From NCBI GenBank assembly GCA_025965895.1, contig JAOPWC010000034.1, positions 48,986 through 112,985 of the forward strand: a stretch of DNA of 64,000 nucleotides, in the 5' to 3' direction. Of the stretch, positions 1 through 8,385 are shown one piece after another (the stretch's first letter is position 1; the number at the start of each line of letters is the position of its first letter). This stretch comes from Mycobacterium sp. (GTDB lineage: Bacteria; Actinomycetota; Actinomycetes; Mycobacteriales; Mycobacteriaceae). The notes under the pieces are model-generated. The model saw nothing but the letters and a program-made list of their open reading frames with translations, was not told the DNA's origin and did no database searches. Position numbers and translations under genes: made by a program.

Positions 1-1152
1 GCCCGCCGCCGGCGCGGGCTGGCCACCAAGGCCATCCATGACGGTTACCGACCCGACCCGGCGACCGGCGCCGTCAACGCCCCGATCTACGCATCCTCGA
101 CGTTCGCCCAAGACGGAGTGGGCGGTCTGCGCTCCGGATTCGAGTACGCGCGCACGGGCAACCCGACCCGCAGCGCGCTCGAGGCGTCATTGGCCGCGGT
201 GGAGGAGGCACGGTTCGGCCGCGCATTCAGCTCCGGGATGGCGGCCACCGACTGCGCACTGCGGGCGGTGCTGCGGCCGGGTGATCACGTGGTCATCCCG
301 AACGATGCCTACGGCGGCACGTTCCGGCTGATCGACAAGGTGTTCTCGTCGTGGGGCGTGGCATACACCGCCGTCCCGCAGTCGGACCTCGACGCGGTGC
401 GTGGCGCAATCACCGAGGCGACGAAGCTGATCTGGGTGGAGACGCCGACCAACCCGCTCCTATCGATCGCCGACATTGCCGCGATCGCTGAGCTGGCCAA
501 GCAGCGGGCGATAAAGGTGCTGGTGGACAACACCTTCGCGTCGCCGGCCCTGCAGCAACCGCTGCCGCTTGGCGGCGACATCGTGCTGCACTCGACGACG
601 AAGTACATCGGCGGGCACTCCGACGTGGTCGGCGGCGCGCTGCTGACCAGTGACGAGGAGCTCGACAGCGCCTTCGGGTTCGTGCAGAACGGCGCGGGCG
701 CGGTGCCGGGCCCGTTCGACGCCTACCTGACCATGCGTGGGCTCAAGACTCTCGTGCTGCGCATGCAGCGGCATAGCGAAAACGCCACCAGGGTAGCCGA
801 ATTCCTCGCCGGACACCCTGCTGTGGCCACGGTGCTCTATCCCGGGCTGCCCGATCATCCGGGCCACGACGTGGCCGCCCGGCAAATGAGCGATTTCGGC
901 GGCATGGTCTCGGTGCGAATGCGGGGCGGCCTGCAGGCGGCGCTCGATTTGTGCTCCCGCACTGAGGTTTTCATCCTTGCCGAGTCGCTGGGCGGTGTCG
1001 AGTCGCTGGTCGAGCATCCGGGTACGATGACCCACGCGTCGACGGCAGGGTCGCTGCTGGAAGTGCCGGACGACCTGGTGCGGCTGTCCGTCGGCATCGA
1101 GGACGTGGCCGACCTCATCGGGGACCTGGAACAGGCGCTGGGCCGCCAGTAA
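1..1152 (+). CDS. metB: Cystathionine gamma-synthase, 5' end cut by window edge
   Basis: PLP enzyme of the Cys/Met metabolism family, which joins an O-acylhomoserine with cysteine to give cystathionine in methionine synthesis. The frame is open from base 1, so only a short N-terminus is missing; 383 residues remain. Visible signatures are YARTGNPTR, FSSGMAATD, the segment VETPTNPLLSIADI and the PLP-lysine motif HSTTKYIGGHSD, with the lysine codon at 601-603. The C-terminal SLGGVESLVEHP and THAS motifs are also typical. It converges with the GPP34 gene, with 7 bases between stop codons. The sequence agrees closely with mycobacterial MetB (Rv1079). A lyase activity cannot be excluded from sequence alone. 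Confidence 0.95.
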   Translation, partial: ARRRRGLATKAIHDGYRPDPATGAVNAPIYASSTFAQDGVGGLRSGFEYARTGNPTRSALEASLAAVEEARFGRAFSSGMAATDCALRAVLRPGDHVVIPNDAYGGTFRLIDKVFSSWGVAYTAVPQSDLDAVRGAITEATKLIWVETPTNPLLSIADIAAIAELAKQRAIKVLVDNTFASPALQQPLPLGGDIVLHSTTKYIGGHSDVVGGALLTSDEELDSAFGFVQNGAGAVPGPFDAYLTMRGLKTLVLRMQRHSENATRVAEFLAGHPAVATVLYPGLPDHPGHDVAARQMSDFGGMVSVRMRGGLQAALDLCSRTEVFILAESLGGVESLVEHPGTMTHASTAGSLLEVPDDLVRLSVGIEDVADLIGDLEQALGRQ

Positions 1153-1159
1153 CCGAAAG

Positions 1160-1822
1160 TCAGGTCAGCGCCGGGCGCACCGCCGACGTCGTCACTGCCA
1201 GGTTGACCTCGGGCAGCCGGGCTGGCGACTCGTCAACCCAAGCGCCACCGGCGATCTCACCGGCGCGGGCGTGCACCCAGCGCCAGCCGCGATCATTGAG
1301 GCTCAGCAGCGCGCCGAGCCCGTCGACCGCGTGCAGCAGCGAGATGGTGGCCGCGGTGGAGGGGGTCGGGCAGCGAAGGTCGAACAACGCCGACAGCAGA
1401 CCGGCGCGGGCCTTATTCACACGGGTGCGGTCGTTCAACGGCCACACCCATGGCTGGTTGAACCGATTGCTGCGGAGTCGCACCGGCCGGATCTGGCCTG
1501 CATTCTCCAGTTGATGCAGCAGCGCCGGCTCGATGCCGGGGCGCAGTTTGGCAATCGCTGCCTCCGGTGTGACCGGGCGCCGCCGCAGCAGCCACAGCGC
1601 GGGATCGAGCACCGGGTCGGCCAGATCGGGACCTGCGAGCACCAGCAGTCGTCCGGCCGGCGCGGACTCGCCGTCCACCGAGGGGCGGATCCGGCACAGC
1701 AGTGCCAGATCGAGCAGCACAGCCGCGCTGAGTACCCGCTCGCGGCGCACACGGTCGAGGGCCGGTTTTCCCGTTGCATTGTCGAGCAGCAGCAGAAACA
1801 GGTCCTCGGCGATCTGCGCCAT
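1160..1822 (-). CDS. GPP34 (GOLPH3/VPS74-like) family protein
   Basis: A 220-residue protein beginning MAQIAEDLFLLLLDNATGKP. The pattern EDLFLLLLDxxTGK followed by an Ala/Leu-rich helical region is the hallmark of the GPP34 family. In eukaryotes these proteins bind phosphoinositides on Golgi membranes; the actinobacterial members have no established role. There is no signal peptide or membrane segment, and ATG starts the protein at 1822. It lies directly downstream of greA on the same strand, 35 bases away, and may be co-transcribed. I do not recall it between metB and greA in M. tuberculosis, so it may be a species-group insertion. Confidence 0.8.
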   Translation of the reverse strand: MAQIAEDLFLLLLDNATGKPALDRVRRERVLSAAVLLDLALLCRIRPSVDGESAPAGRLLVLAGPDLADPVLDPALWLLRRRPVTPEAAIAKLRPGIEPALLHQLENAGQIRPVRLRSNRFNQPWVWPLNDRTRVNKARAGLLSALFDLRCPTPSTAATISLLHAVDGLGALLSLNDRGWRWVHARAGEIAGGAWVDESPARLPEVNLAVTTSAVRPALT

Positions 1823-1857
1823 GCCGGGACTGTAATCCGACGACGCCGATCGGCGCG

Positions 1858-2352
1858 CTACGAGTGGTAGGGCTCCGCGCTGACCAGCGTCACCTTGACG
1901 GTGTTGCCGTTGGGCACCATGTACGTGCGGGTCTCGCCGACCTTCGCGTCGATCAGTGCGCCGCCCAGCGGGGAGTTCGGCGAGTACACCTCGAGCTTGC
2001 CGTCGCTGACGCCCTCCCCGCGGGTGCCGATCAGGAACTTCTCGGTGTCTGACTCGTCGCCGTTGTAGTAGACCTTGACCACCGAGCCGGGCAACGCCAC
2101 GCCGGACTGCTTCGGTGCCTCGCCGACCTTGGCGTTGTTCAGCAGCTCCTGCAGCTGGCGGATCCGGGCCTCCTGCTGGCCCTGTTCCTCACGGGCGGCG
2201 TGATAGCCGCCGTTCTCGCGCAAGTCGCCTTCTTCGCGCCGGTCGTTGATCTCGGCGGCGATCACCGGGCGGTTGGCGATCAGGTGGTCGAGTTCGGCCT
2301 TGAGACGGTCGTATGCCTCCTGGGTAAGCCAGGTCACCTGGGTGTCCGTCAT
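1858..2352 (-). CDS. greA: Transcription elongation factor GreA
   Basis: GreA inserts its coiled coil into the RNA polymerase secondary channel and triggers cleavage of backtracked RNA. The 164-residue protein has the N-terminal coiled coil ([16 protein letters not shown], then [20 protein letters not shown] with the acidic tip) and a C-terminal FKBP-like domain ([24 protein letters not shown]). I chose the ATG at 2352 because AGAGGAG sits 9 bases upstream and the protein starts [11 protein letters not shown]; the open frame extends further only through Arg-rich non-conserved sequence. Counterpart of Rv1080c. Confidence 0.95.
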   Translation of the reverse strand: MTDTQVTWLTQEAYDRLKAELDHLIANRPVIAAEINDRREEGDLRENGGYHAAREEQGQQEARIRQLQELLNNAKVGEAPKQSGVALPGSVVKVYYNGDESDTEKFLIGTRGEGVSDGKLEVYSPNSPLGGALIDAKVGETRTYMVPNGNTVKVTLVSAEPYHS

Positions 2353-2597
2353 CTCGTCGTGCTCCTCTAGTCGGTCTCTCGCGATCGCTCGCGAGGGCAG
2401 TCTTTCCCACGCTGCCGGGAGCGGGCGGTCGCACCGCGTGTATTGCCGTTTCGCGGCCGATTGAATCAAGCGCTAAAGCAGCAATACACGGTCCCAGCAG
2501 GAACCGTGTACCGATCCACACTACCACCGAGCAGTCAGCCGGTTTTCACGCTTTGGCAGCCCGATGTTTGCCTGCCTGGCCGGGATCATCGGCGCGG

Positions 2598-3020
2598 TTA
2601 CGACCGGATCAGGTATTTCGGCACGTCAAGGCCGCACCCGTACACGTCACCCATCACCGGCGGCCGGCTGGTTTTCACGATGGTGGTGACCTGCACGGAC
2701 TTCTGCGTCGACGGCGGTATCAGTACTTCGCGCCGTCCCGTCTCCGAGCCGTCCCGCGACCTGGCGCGCACGATGCACACCGCGGGCCGCGACGGGTCTT
2801 TGCGGTTGACGGTGATCGTCACCGACACGGTCTCGTCGTCGAGCAGGCGGTATCCACTCAGGGTCCCCGAGACGTCGCTGCTGCCGAGCCGCTGATAGCC
2901 GACGACCGCGACCGCAACGCCGATGGCGAGGATCAGTAGCGTCAAGCCGATGACCAGCCGCCGCCTGCCGCGGCGCGACCACCGCGGCCGCCCGTAGCGG
3001 GTGGCGGGACGCTGGGTCAT
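2598..3020 (-). CDS. DUF4307 single-pass membrane protein
   Basis: A 140-residue protein with a basic N-terminus ([12 protein letters not shown]), one hydrophobic segment at about residues 22-44 ([20 protein letters not shown]) and a C-terminal domain probably outside the membrane. That domain has the DUF4307 layout: a conserved [19 protein letters not shown] stretch with one Cys, then [12 protein letters not shown] with a second. The two cysteines could form a disulfide in the exported domain. The ATG at 3020 gives [12 protein letters not shown]. It is transcribed divergently from mca with about 106 bases between starts. Counterpart of Rv1081c; function unknown. Confidence 0.85.
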   Translation of the reverse strand: MTQRPATRYGRPRWSRRGRRRLVIGLTLLILAIGVAVAVVGYQRLGSSDVSGTLSGYRLLDDETVSVTITVNRKDPSRPAVCIVRARSRDGSETGRREVLIPPSTQKSVQVTTIVKTSRPPVMGDVYGCGLDVPKYLIRS

Positions 3021-3126
3021 TGTCGTTTCGGGTGCCCGTCGGTCGGATAGAAGTACTAGGACTGGAACTATAGGGCGCAGGGAACGACGACCGGCCGACG
3101 AGCACAAGGGACCAGGTAGAGCACAA

Positions 3127-3999
3127 GTGAGCGAACTTCGGTTGATGGCGGTGCACGCCCACCCGGACGACGAATCCAGCAAGGGGGCCGCCACGATGGC
3201 CCGCTACGCCGCCGAGGGTCAGCGCGTGCTCGTCGTCACGCTGACCGGCGGCGAGCGCGGCAGCATCCTGAACCCCGCGATGGACCTGCCTGAGGTGCAG
3301 GAGCGGATGGCCGAGATCCGCCGCGACGAGATGGCCAAGGCCGCCGAGATCCTCGGCGTCGAACACCGCTGGCTCGGCTTCGTCGACTCGGGCCTGCCCG
3401 AGGGCGACCCGCCGCCGCCCCTGCCCGAGGGCTCCTTCGCGCTGGTGCCGCTGGAGGAGCCGACCGAAGCCCTGGTCCGGGTCATCCGTGAATTCCGGCC
3501 TCACGTCATGACCACCTACGACGAGAACGGCGGCTATCCACATCCGGATCACCTTCGCTGCCACCAGGTTTCGGTCGCCGCGTTCGAGGCCGCGGGCGAC
3601 CCGGACAGCTGGCCGGACGCCGGCCGGCCGTGGGAGGTGCAGAAGCTGTACTACAACCACGGCTTCCTCCGGCAACGGATGCAGCTTCTGCAGGACGAGT
3701 TCGCCAAGCACTGTCAGCAGGGGCCGTTCGAGAAGTGGCTGAAGCACTGGGACCCAGCCCACGACGTCTTCGCCGAGCGCGTCACCACACGCGTCCAGTG
3801 CGCGGAGTACTTCAGTCAGCGCGACGACGCGCTACGGGCGCACGCGACCCAGATCGATCCCAACGGTGATTTCTTCGCCGCGCCGATCGAGTGGCAGCAG
3901 CGACTGTGGCCCACCGAGGAATACGAACTCGGACGCTCGAGGGTGCCCGTGAGCCTGCCCGAGACCGACCTGTTCGCCGGGGTTGAGGTCGACCCGTGA
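3127..3999 (+). CDS. mca: Mycothiol S-conjugate amidase
   Basis: Zinc amidase that cleaves mycothiol S-conjugates, releasing a mercapturic acid for export and recycling the GlcN-inositol part; a cytosolic detoxification step. It has 290 residues, close to the M. tuberculosis enzyme. Metal ligands sit where expected: AHPDDE (His12, Asp15) and HPDHLRCH (His142). The GTG start at 3127 is preceded by AGGTAGAG, and upstream frame sequence is not conserved. Its stop overlaps the next GTG by four bases, suggesting translational coupling. The paralogue MshB (mycothiol synthesis deacetylase) has the same fold, but the length and gene context favour Mca (Rv1082). Confidence 0.95.
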   Translation: MSELRLMAVHAHPDDESSKGAATMARYAAEGQRVLVVTLTGGERGSILNPAMDLPEVQERMAEIRRDEMAKAAEILGVEHRWLGFVDSGLPEGDPPPPLPEGSFALVPLEEPTEALVRVIREFRPHVMTTYDENGGYPHPDHLRCHQVSVAAFEAAGDPDSWPDAGRPWEVQKLYYNHGFLRQRMQLLQDEFAKHCQQGPFEKWLKHWDPAHDVFAERVTTRVQCAEYFSQRDDALRAHATQIDPNGDFFAAPIEWQQRLWPTEEYELGRSRVPVSLPETDLFAGVEVDP

Positions 4000-4289
4000 C
4001 AACCGCGATCACCGTCTGGCTGGCCGACGGGCCGCCCCGCAACACCGGCCCGGATTTCGGTAAGGCCAGTCCGTTCGGCCTGCTGATCGTCGTGCTGCTG
4101 CTGATCTGCACGGGCTTTCTGGTCTGGTCGATGAACCGGCACTTGAAGAAGTTGCCGGAGCGGTTCGACCGCAACAACGCCGAGCCCGACCAGGGCGGCG
4201 ACGAAAAAAGCGTCGGCACGGATGACACCACCCGCTCGGAGACCACAAGAAACGACAACGAAAGTCCGTCGCATGAGCCCGGCGGCTAA
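3996..4289 (+). CDS. Small single-pass membrane protein (Rv1083-like)
   Basis: A 97-residue protein with a short N-terminal region, one hydrophobic helix at about residues 27-48 ([20 protein letters not shown]) and a charged, probably cytoplasmic tail rich in Asp, Glu, Asn and Lys. Its GTG start overlaps the mca stop, and its end overlaps the start of the next gene by 17 bases, so the three genes form a tight unit. No catalytic motif is visible. Position and architecture match Rv1083. Function unknown. Confidence 0.8.
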   Translation: MTTAITVWLADGPPRNTGPDFGKASPFGLLIVVLLLICTGFLVWSMNRHLKKLPERFDRNNAEPDQGGDEKSVGTDDTTRSETTRNDNESPSHEPGG

Positions 4290-6270
4290 CACCCTGGGCT
4301 CGGCCACCAGCCCTTATCTGCGCCAGCACGCCGACAACCCGGTGCACTGGCATCAGTGGACGCCGGGGGCATTGGCCGAGGCCGCCTCACGCGACGTCCC
4401 GATCCTTCTGTCGGTCGGCTACGCGGCATGCCACTGGTGCCATGTGATGGCGCACGAGTCGTTCGAGGACGCCGAGGTCGCTGCGGTGATGAACGCGGAT
4501 TTCGTCTGTGTGAAGGTCGACCGTGAGGAGCGTCCCGACCTCGACGCGGTCTACATGAACGCCACTGTCGCGCTGACCGGGCAGGGCGGCTGGCCGATGA
4601 CCTGCTTCCTCACCCCCGATGGCCGACCGTTCTTCTGCGGCACCTACTACCCCAAGCGGACGTTTCTGGAACTGCTGGCCGCGGTGAGCAACACTTGGCG
4701 CATCCGGCGCAACGAGGTCGAGCAGGCCGGCGACCAGATCGCCTCGGAGCTGCGCAGGCTGTCGTCGGGTCTGCCCGGCGGGGGACCTCCGGTGGCCCCG
4801 GTGCTGTGCGACGAGGCGGTGGTTGCGGTGCTGGCCGACGAGGATGAAGACCGCGGCGGATTCGGGGGCGCGCCGAAGTTCCCGCCGTCGACGCTGCTGG
4901 AGGGGCTGCTGCGCAGCCACGAGCGCACCGGGCAGGTCGCCCCACTGGCGGCGGTGCAGCGCACCGGCAACGCAATGGCCCGCGGCGGAATCTACGACCA
5001 GCTGGCCGGCGGCTTCGCCCGTTACAGCGTCGACGCGTCGTGGGTAGTGCCGCACTTCGAGAAGATGCTCTACGACAACGCGCTTCTGCTCCGGACCTAC
5101 GCGCACTGGGCGCGACGGACCGGGGACCCGCTGGCGAGGCGGGTCGCCGAAGAGACGGCCGGCTTCATGCTTCACGAACTGCGCACCGACGAGGGCATGT
5201 TCGCGTCATCGCTGGACGCCGACGCGGACGGCCATGAAGGCTCGACCTACGTCTGGACTCCGAGCCAGCTGCGCGAGGTGCTCGGAGACGACGACGGAGG
5301 GTGGGCCGCACAGCTTTTCGCGGTCACCGAGGAAGGAACGTTCGAGCATGGCAGCTCGGTTCTGCAGCTGCCGCACGACCCCGACGATATTGAGCGCTTC
5401 GAGAAGGTCCGCACCACGCTGCTTGCCGCGCGGATGACCCGGGCGCAGCCGGGCCGTGACGACAAGGTGGTCACGGCGTGGAACGGGCTGGCCATCACCG
5501 CGCTGATCGAGGCCGGAGTGGCGCTGCGGCGTCCCGACCTCATCGACGCCGCGCGGCGATCCGCGTCCAGCCTGTTGTCGCGGCACCGGGTCGACGGGCG
5601 GCTGCGCCGCGCCAGTCTCGGCAGCGCGGTGGGCGACAGCCCGGGAATTCTCGAGGATTACGGCGCGCTGGCCACCGGGCTCCTCATGCTGCACCAGGTC
5701 GGCGGCGACGCGTCGTGGCTGACCGCGGCGACCGGTCTGCTGGACACCGCGCTGGCACAGTTCGCCGATCCGCAGCAGCCGGGACGCTGGTTCGACACCG
5801 CCGCCGACGCCGAGCAGCTGATGCTGCGGCCAGCCGACCCGGCTGACGGCGCGACACCGTCAGGCGCCGCCCTGATCGCCGAGGCGCTGCTTGCCGCGGC
5901 GCACATGGTCCCGGACGCGGACCGCTACCGGCAGTCGGCCGACGAAGCGCTGGCCGCGCACTCGCCGCTGCTTGCGCGGGCAGCACGGTCGGCGTCGCAC
6001 TGGCTGACGGTCGCCGAATCCGCGGTGCGGGGTCCGATCCAGATCGCCGTGGCCTGCGACCCGGATCACTCGGAGCTGCTGCGCGAGGCCCGCAGTCTGG
6101 CACCCGGGGGAGCGATCGTGGTGGGCGGCGCGGTCGACTCGTCGGAACTGCTGCTCGGGCGTGACCGGGTCGACGGGGCCGACGCAGCATATTTGTGCCG
6201 TGGCCGGGTGTGCGATCTGCCGGTCACGACGCCCGGGGAACTGGAGGCGGCACTCGCGGCGCCCGGGTAG
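4273..6270 (+). CDS. DUF255/YyaL-type thioredoxin-like protein
   Basis: A 665-residue soluble protein with an N-terminal thioredoxin-like DUF255 domain followed by an alpha/alpha-barrel of the glycosyl-hydrolase or N-acylglucosamine-epimerase type. The family start SPYLRQHADNPVHWHQW is present, as is the CxxC site in AACHWCHVM (Cys53, Cys56). Further family motifs are KVDREERPDLD, GGWPMTCFLTPD and FGGAPKFPP. The ATG at 4273 gives [16 protein letters not shown], where family homology begins; an upstream in-frame ATG at 4222 adds only low-complexity sequence. Counterpart of Rv1084. The biochemical role in bacteria is unknown. Confidence 0.9.
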   Translation: MSPAANTLGSATSPYLRQHADNPVHWHQWTPGALAEAASRDVPILLSVGYAACHWCHVMAHESFEDAEVAAVMNADFVCVKVDREERPDLDAVYMNATVALTGQGGWPMTCFLTPDGRPFFCGTYYPKRTFLELLAAVSNTWRIRRNEVEQAGDQIASELRRLSSGLPGGGPPVAPVLCDEAVVAVLADEDEDRGGFGGAPKFPPSTLLEGLLRSHERTGQVAPLAAVQRTGNAMARGGIYDQLAGGFARYSVDASWVVPHFEKMLYDNALLLRTYAHWARRTGDPLARRVAEETAGFMLHELRTDEGMFASSLDADADGHEGSTYVWTPSQLREVLGDDDGGWAAQLFAVTEEGTFEHGSSVLQLPHDPDDIERFEKVRTTLLAARMTRAQPGRDDKVVTAWNGLAITALIEAGVALRRPDLIDAARRSASSLLSRHRVDGRLRRASLGSAVGDSPGILEDYGALATGLLMLHQVGGDASWLTAATGLLDTALAQFADPQQPGRWFDTAADAEQLMLRPADPADGATPSGAALIAEALLAAAHMVPDADRYRQSADEALAAHSPLLARAARSASHWLTVAESAVRGPIQIAVACDPDHSELLREARSLAPGGAIVVGGAVDSSELLLGRDRVDGADAAYLCRGRVCDLPVTTPGELEAALAAPG

Positions 6271-6280
6271 GGTTCGCGCC

Positions 6281-6652
6281 ATGCCGAGCGCCGACGATTA
6301 CACCCGGACCGTCAACCGCTACCTCGAGCTGGTGGCCAAAGGCAGCGCCGATGAGCTGACCGCGCTGTACGCCCAGGACGCGACCATCGAAGATCCGGTG
6401 GGATCCGATGTGCGGCAGGGTCCCAGCGCGATCCACGAGTTCTACGCGGCGATCGAAAACCTCGACAAGGAAACAGAATTGGTGTCGTTGAAGGTGGTGG
6501 GCAACCAGGCTGCGTTCCTGTGGCGGCTGCGGCTGCTGGCCGGGGGCGCCAACACTCAGGTCGAGCCGATCAGCCTGATGACGTTCAATGAAGACGCGAA
6601 GATCACGTCGATGCGGGCCTTCTGGTCACCCGCCGACCTGACGGTGCCTTAG
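6281..6652 (+). CDS. Ketosteroid-isomerase-like NTF2-fold protein
   Basis: A 123-residue single-domain protein that reads through almost its whole length like bacterial steroid delta-5-isomerase: TVNRYLELVAKG contains the equivalent of the oxyanion Tyr, and ATIEDPVGSDVRQG contains the equivalent of the proton-shuttling Asp. The third catalytic Asp, in the usual PIDHF motif, is replaced: the sequence here is EPISLMTF. It may bind or isomerise steroids with altered chemistry, or only bind them. It starts 10 bases after the DUF255 gene and probably shares its transcript. A steroid role is inferred from homology. Confidence 0.8.
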   Translation: MPSADDYTRTVNRYLELVAKGSADELTALYAQDATIEDPVGSDVRQGPSAIHEFYAAIENLDKETELVSLKVVGNQAAFLWRLRLLAGGANTQVEPISLMTFNEDAKITSMRAFWSPADLTVP

Positions 6653-6668
6653 TCCCGTCGCTGGGCGC

Positions 6669-7403
6669 TCAGAACGCTGCGAACCACATCGCGATGTAGT
6701 GGCAGATCGCGGCCACCGCGGTGCAGGCGTGGAAGAACTCGTGGTGACCGAACGTCGTGGGCCACGGGTTCGGCCACTTCAACCCGTACAGCACGCCGCC
6801 GATGCTGTACAGCGCGCCGCCGACGGCCAGTAGCACCATCGCCGAGACCCCCGCCCCCTGCACGATGGGCTCTGCGAACCAGATCGCGACCCAGCCCAAC
6901 AACAGATACAGCGGCACCCCGACCCAGCGCGGCGCCGAGGGCCACAGCATCTTCAACGCGACTCCGGCGAGCGCTCCGCTCCACACGATCCGGAACAGCA
7001 GGGTCCCGGAATCGCGCGGCAAAGCCAGCAGCGCGAACGGCGTGTAGCTGCCGGCGATGAAGACGAAGATCATCGAGTGGTCGGCGCGTTTCATCCATTT
7101 CCGTGCGGATGCTGACTTCCAGTACACGCGGTGATAGGTACCGCTGACCGCGAACATCGCGACGATCGTCGTCGTGTAGATCAACGTGGCCAGCCCTGCG
7201 CGCGTCGACTGCGCCGCCCACGACACCGACACGAGCGCTGCGCCCGCGACGAGCGCGACGGCGGCGCCGTAGACGTGAATCCAGCCGCGGAGCCTCGGTC
7301 TTCCGATGAACTGTGCGACGCCTGCGGCGACTGCCTCGGGTAAGTCCTCAGCTTGTGAGGTCGGCGGATGTGATTGATCGAAGTCGGCGGTACCAACGGT
7401 CAT
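6669..7403 (-). CDS. Haemolysin III / TrhA-type PAQR membrane protein
   Basis: A 244-residue integral membrane protein with about seven hydrophobic segments. PAQR-superfamily metal-site motifs are visible: [10 protein letters not shown] in the second segment region, [18 protein letters not shown] in the middle, and [19 protein letters not shown] near the C-terminus. Bacterial TrhA proteins affect membrane fluidity; the haemolysin name is historical. It converges with the isomerase-like gene and diverges from the isoprenyl synthase gene, with 55 bases between starts. Counterpart of Rv1085c. Confidence 0.9.
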   Translation of the reverse strand: MTVGTADFDQSHPPTSQAEDLPEAVAAGVAQFIGRPRLRGWIHVYGAAVALVAGAALVSVSWAAQSTRAGLATLIYTTTIVAMFAVSGTYHRVYWKSASARKWMKRADHSMIFVFIAGSYTPFALLALPRDSGTLLFRIVWSGALAGVALKMLWPSAPRWVGVPLYLLLGWVAIWFAEPIVQGAGVSAMVLLAVGGALYSIGGVLYGLKWPNPWPTTFGHHEFFHACTAVAAICHYIAMWFAAF

Positions 7404-7458
7404 CTAGCCTCCATTGCCCGCAATCGCAATTCCGCGTGCCACAGTAGTCTGGCTTTTT

Positions 7459-8268
7459 GTGGAGATCATTTCGCCGCGCCTCAAGGAGCCGGTGTATCGG
7501 CTCTACGAGATGCGTCTTCGCCAAGGGTTGGCCAAGTCGAAGTCTGAGCTGCCACGCCACATTGCGGTGCTATGCGATGGTAACCGGCGCTGGGCACGTG
7601 AGGTCGGCTACGCCGACGTGGCCTACGGCTATCAGGTGGGCGCGGCGAAGATCGCCGAGATGCTGCGCTGGTGCCAGGAAGCCGGCATCGAGATGGCCAC
7701 GGTCTATCTGCTGTCGACGGAGAACCTGCGCCGGGACCCCGATGAGATCGCCGCGTTGATCGAGATCATCACCGACGTCGTGGAGGAGATTTGTGCTCCG
7801 GCGAACCGCTGGAGCGTGCGCACCGTCGGCGATCTGGAGCTGATCGGCGAAGAGCCGGCCCGCCGGCTGCGGGAGGCCGCGGAGTCCACCCGAGGCAACA
7901 CCAATTCGGCCAATTCGGCAGGCAACTTCCACGTCAACCTCGCGGTCGCCTACGGCGGCAGGCAGGAGATCGCCGACGCGGTGCGTGCCTTACTGGGCAA
8001 GGAACTCGCCAACGGCTCCACGCCCGAGCAGATGATCGACGCCGTCACCGTCGACGCGATCTCGGAAAACCTCTACACCTCGGGCCAGCCCGATCCCGAT
8101 CTGGTCATCCGCACGTCCGGCGAGCAGCGACTCTCCGGCTTTCTGCTGTGGCAGAGCGCGTATTCGGAGATGTGGTTCACGGAGGCCTACTGGCCCGCGT
8201 TCCGACGGGTCGACTTCCTGCGTGCGCTGCGTGATTACAGCGCGCGACACCGCCGTTACGGCCGCTGA
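7459..8268 (+). CDS. Short-chain Z-isoprenyl diphosphate synthase
   Basis: A cis-prenyltransferase of the UPP synthase family. The M. tuberculosis counterpart Rv1086 condenses geranyl diphosphate with IPP to omega-E,Z-farnesyl diphosphate, the precursor of decaprenyl phosphate for cell-wall arabinan. Family motifs are HIAVLCDGNRRWAR (catalytic Asp), YLLSTENL and RTSGEQRLSGFLLWQSAYSE. The GTG at 7459 gives a 269-residue protein starting MEIISPRLKEP, aligned with Rv1086; upstream frame sequence is not conserved. It diverges from the TrhA-like gene. Confidence 0.93.
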   Translation: MEIISPRLKEPVYRLYEMRLRQGLAKSKSELPRHIAVLCDGNRRWAREVGYADVAYGYQVGAAKIAEMLRWCQEAGIEMATVYLLSTENLRRDPDEIAALIEIITDVVEEICAPANRWSVRTVGDLELIGEEPARRLREAAESTRGNTNSANSAGNFHVNLAVAYGGRQEIADAVRALLGKELANGSTPEQMIDAVTVDAISENLYTSGQPDPDLVIRTSGEQRLSGFLLWQSAYSEMWFTEAYWPAFRRVDFLRALRDYSARHRRYGR

Positions 8269-8277
8269 CAGGGTCAT

Positions 8278-8366
8278 CCGCTCTTCGCGCAAGCGCTCAT
8301 CGGGGCCGTCTGCTCTTCGCGCAAGCGCTCATCGGGCCCATCTGCTCTTCGCGCAAGCGCTCATCG
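8278..8366. repeat. Three direct copies of a 25-base unit, 32-base period
   Basis: Copies start at 8278, 8310 and 8342. The shared core GCTCTTCGCGCAAGCGCTCA is identical in all three; only the second base of the unit and the 7-base linkers vary. The array fills most of the gap between the isoprenyl synthase stop (8268) and the next start (8386). The spacing is exact, as in a minisatellite (VNTR/MIRU-like locus). The core contains GCGCAAGCGC, a near-palindrome. Confidence 0.9.
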
Positions 8367-8385
8367 CCGTGCCACACTTAACTTC

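Noticed and set aside
460..1035. Long open frame on the minus strand of metB
   Set aside because: Shadow of the metB codon pattern; His/Arg/Gly-rich with no family resemblance.
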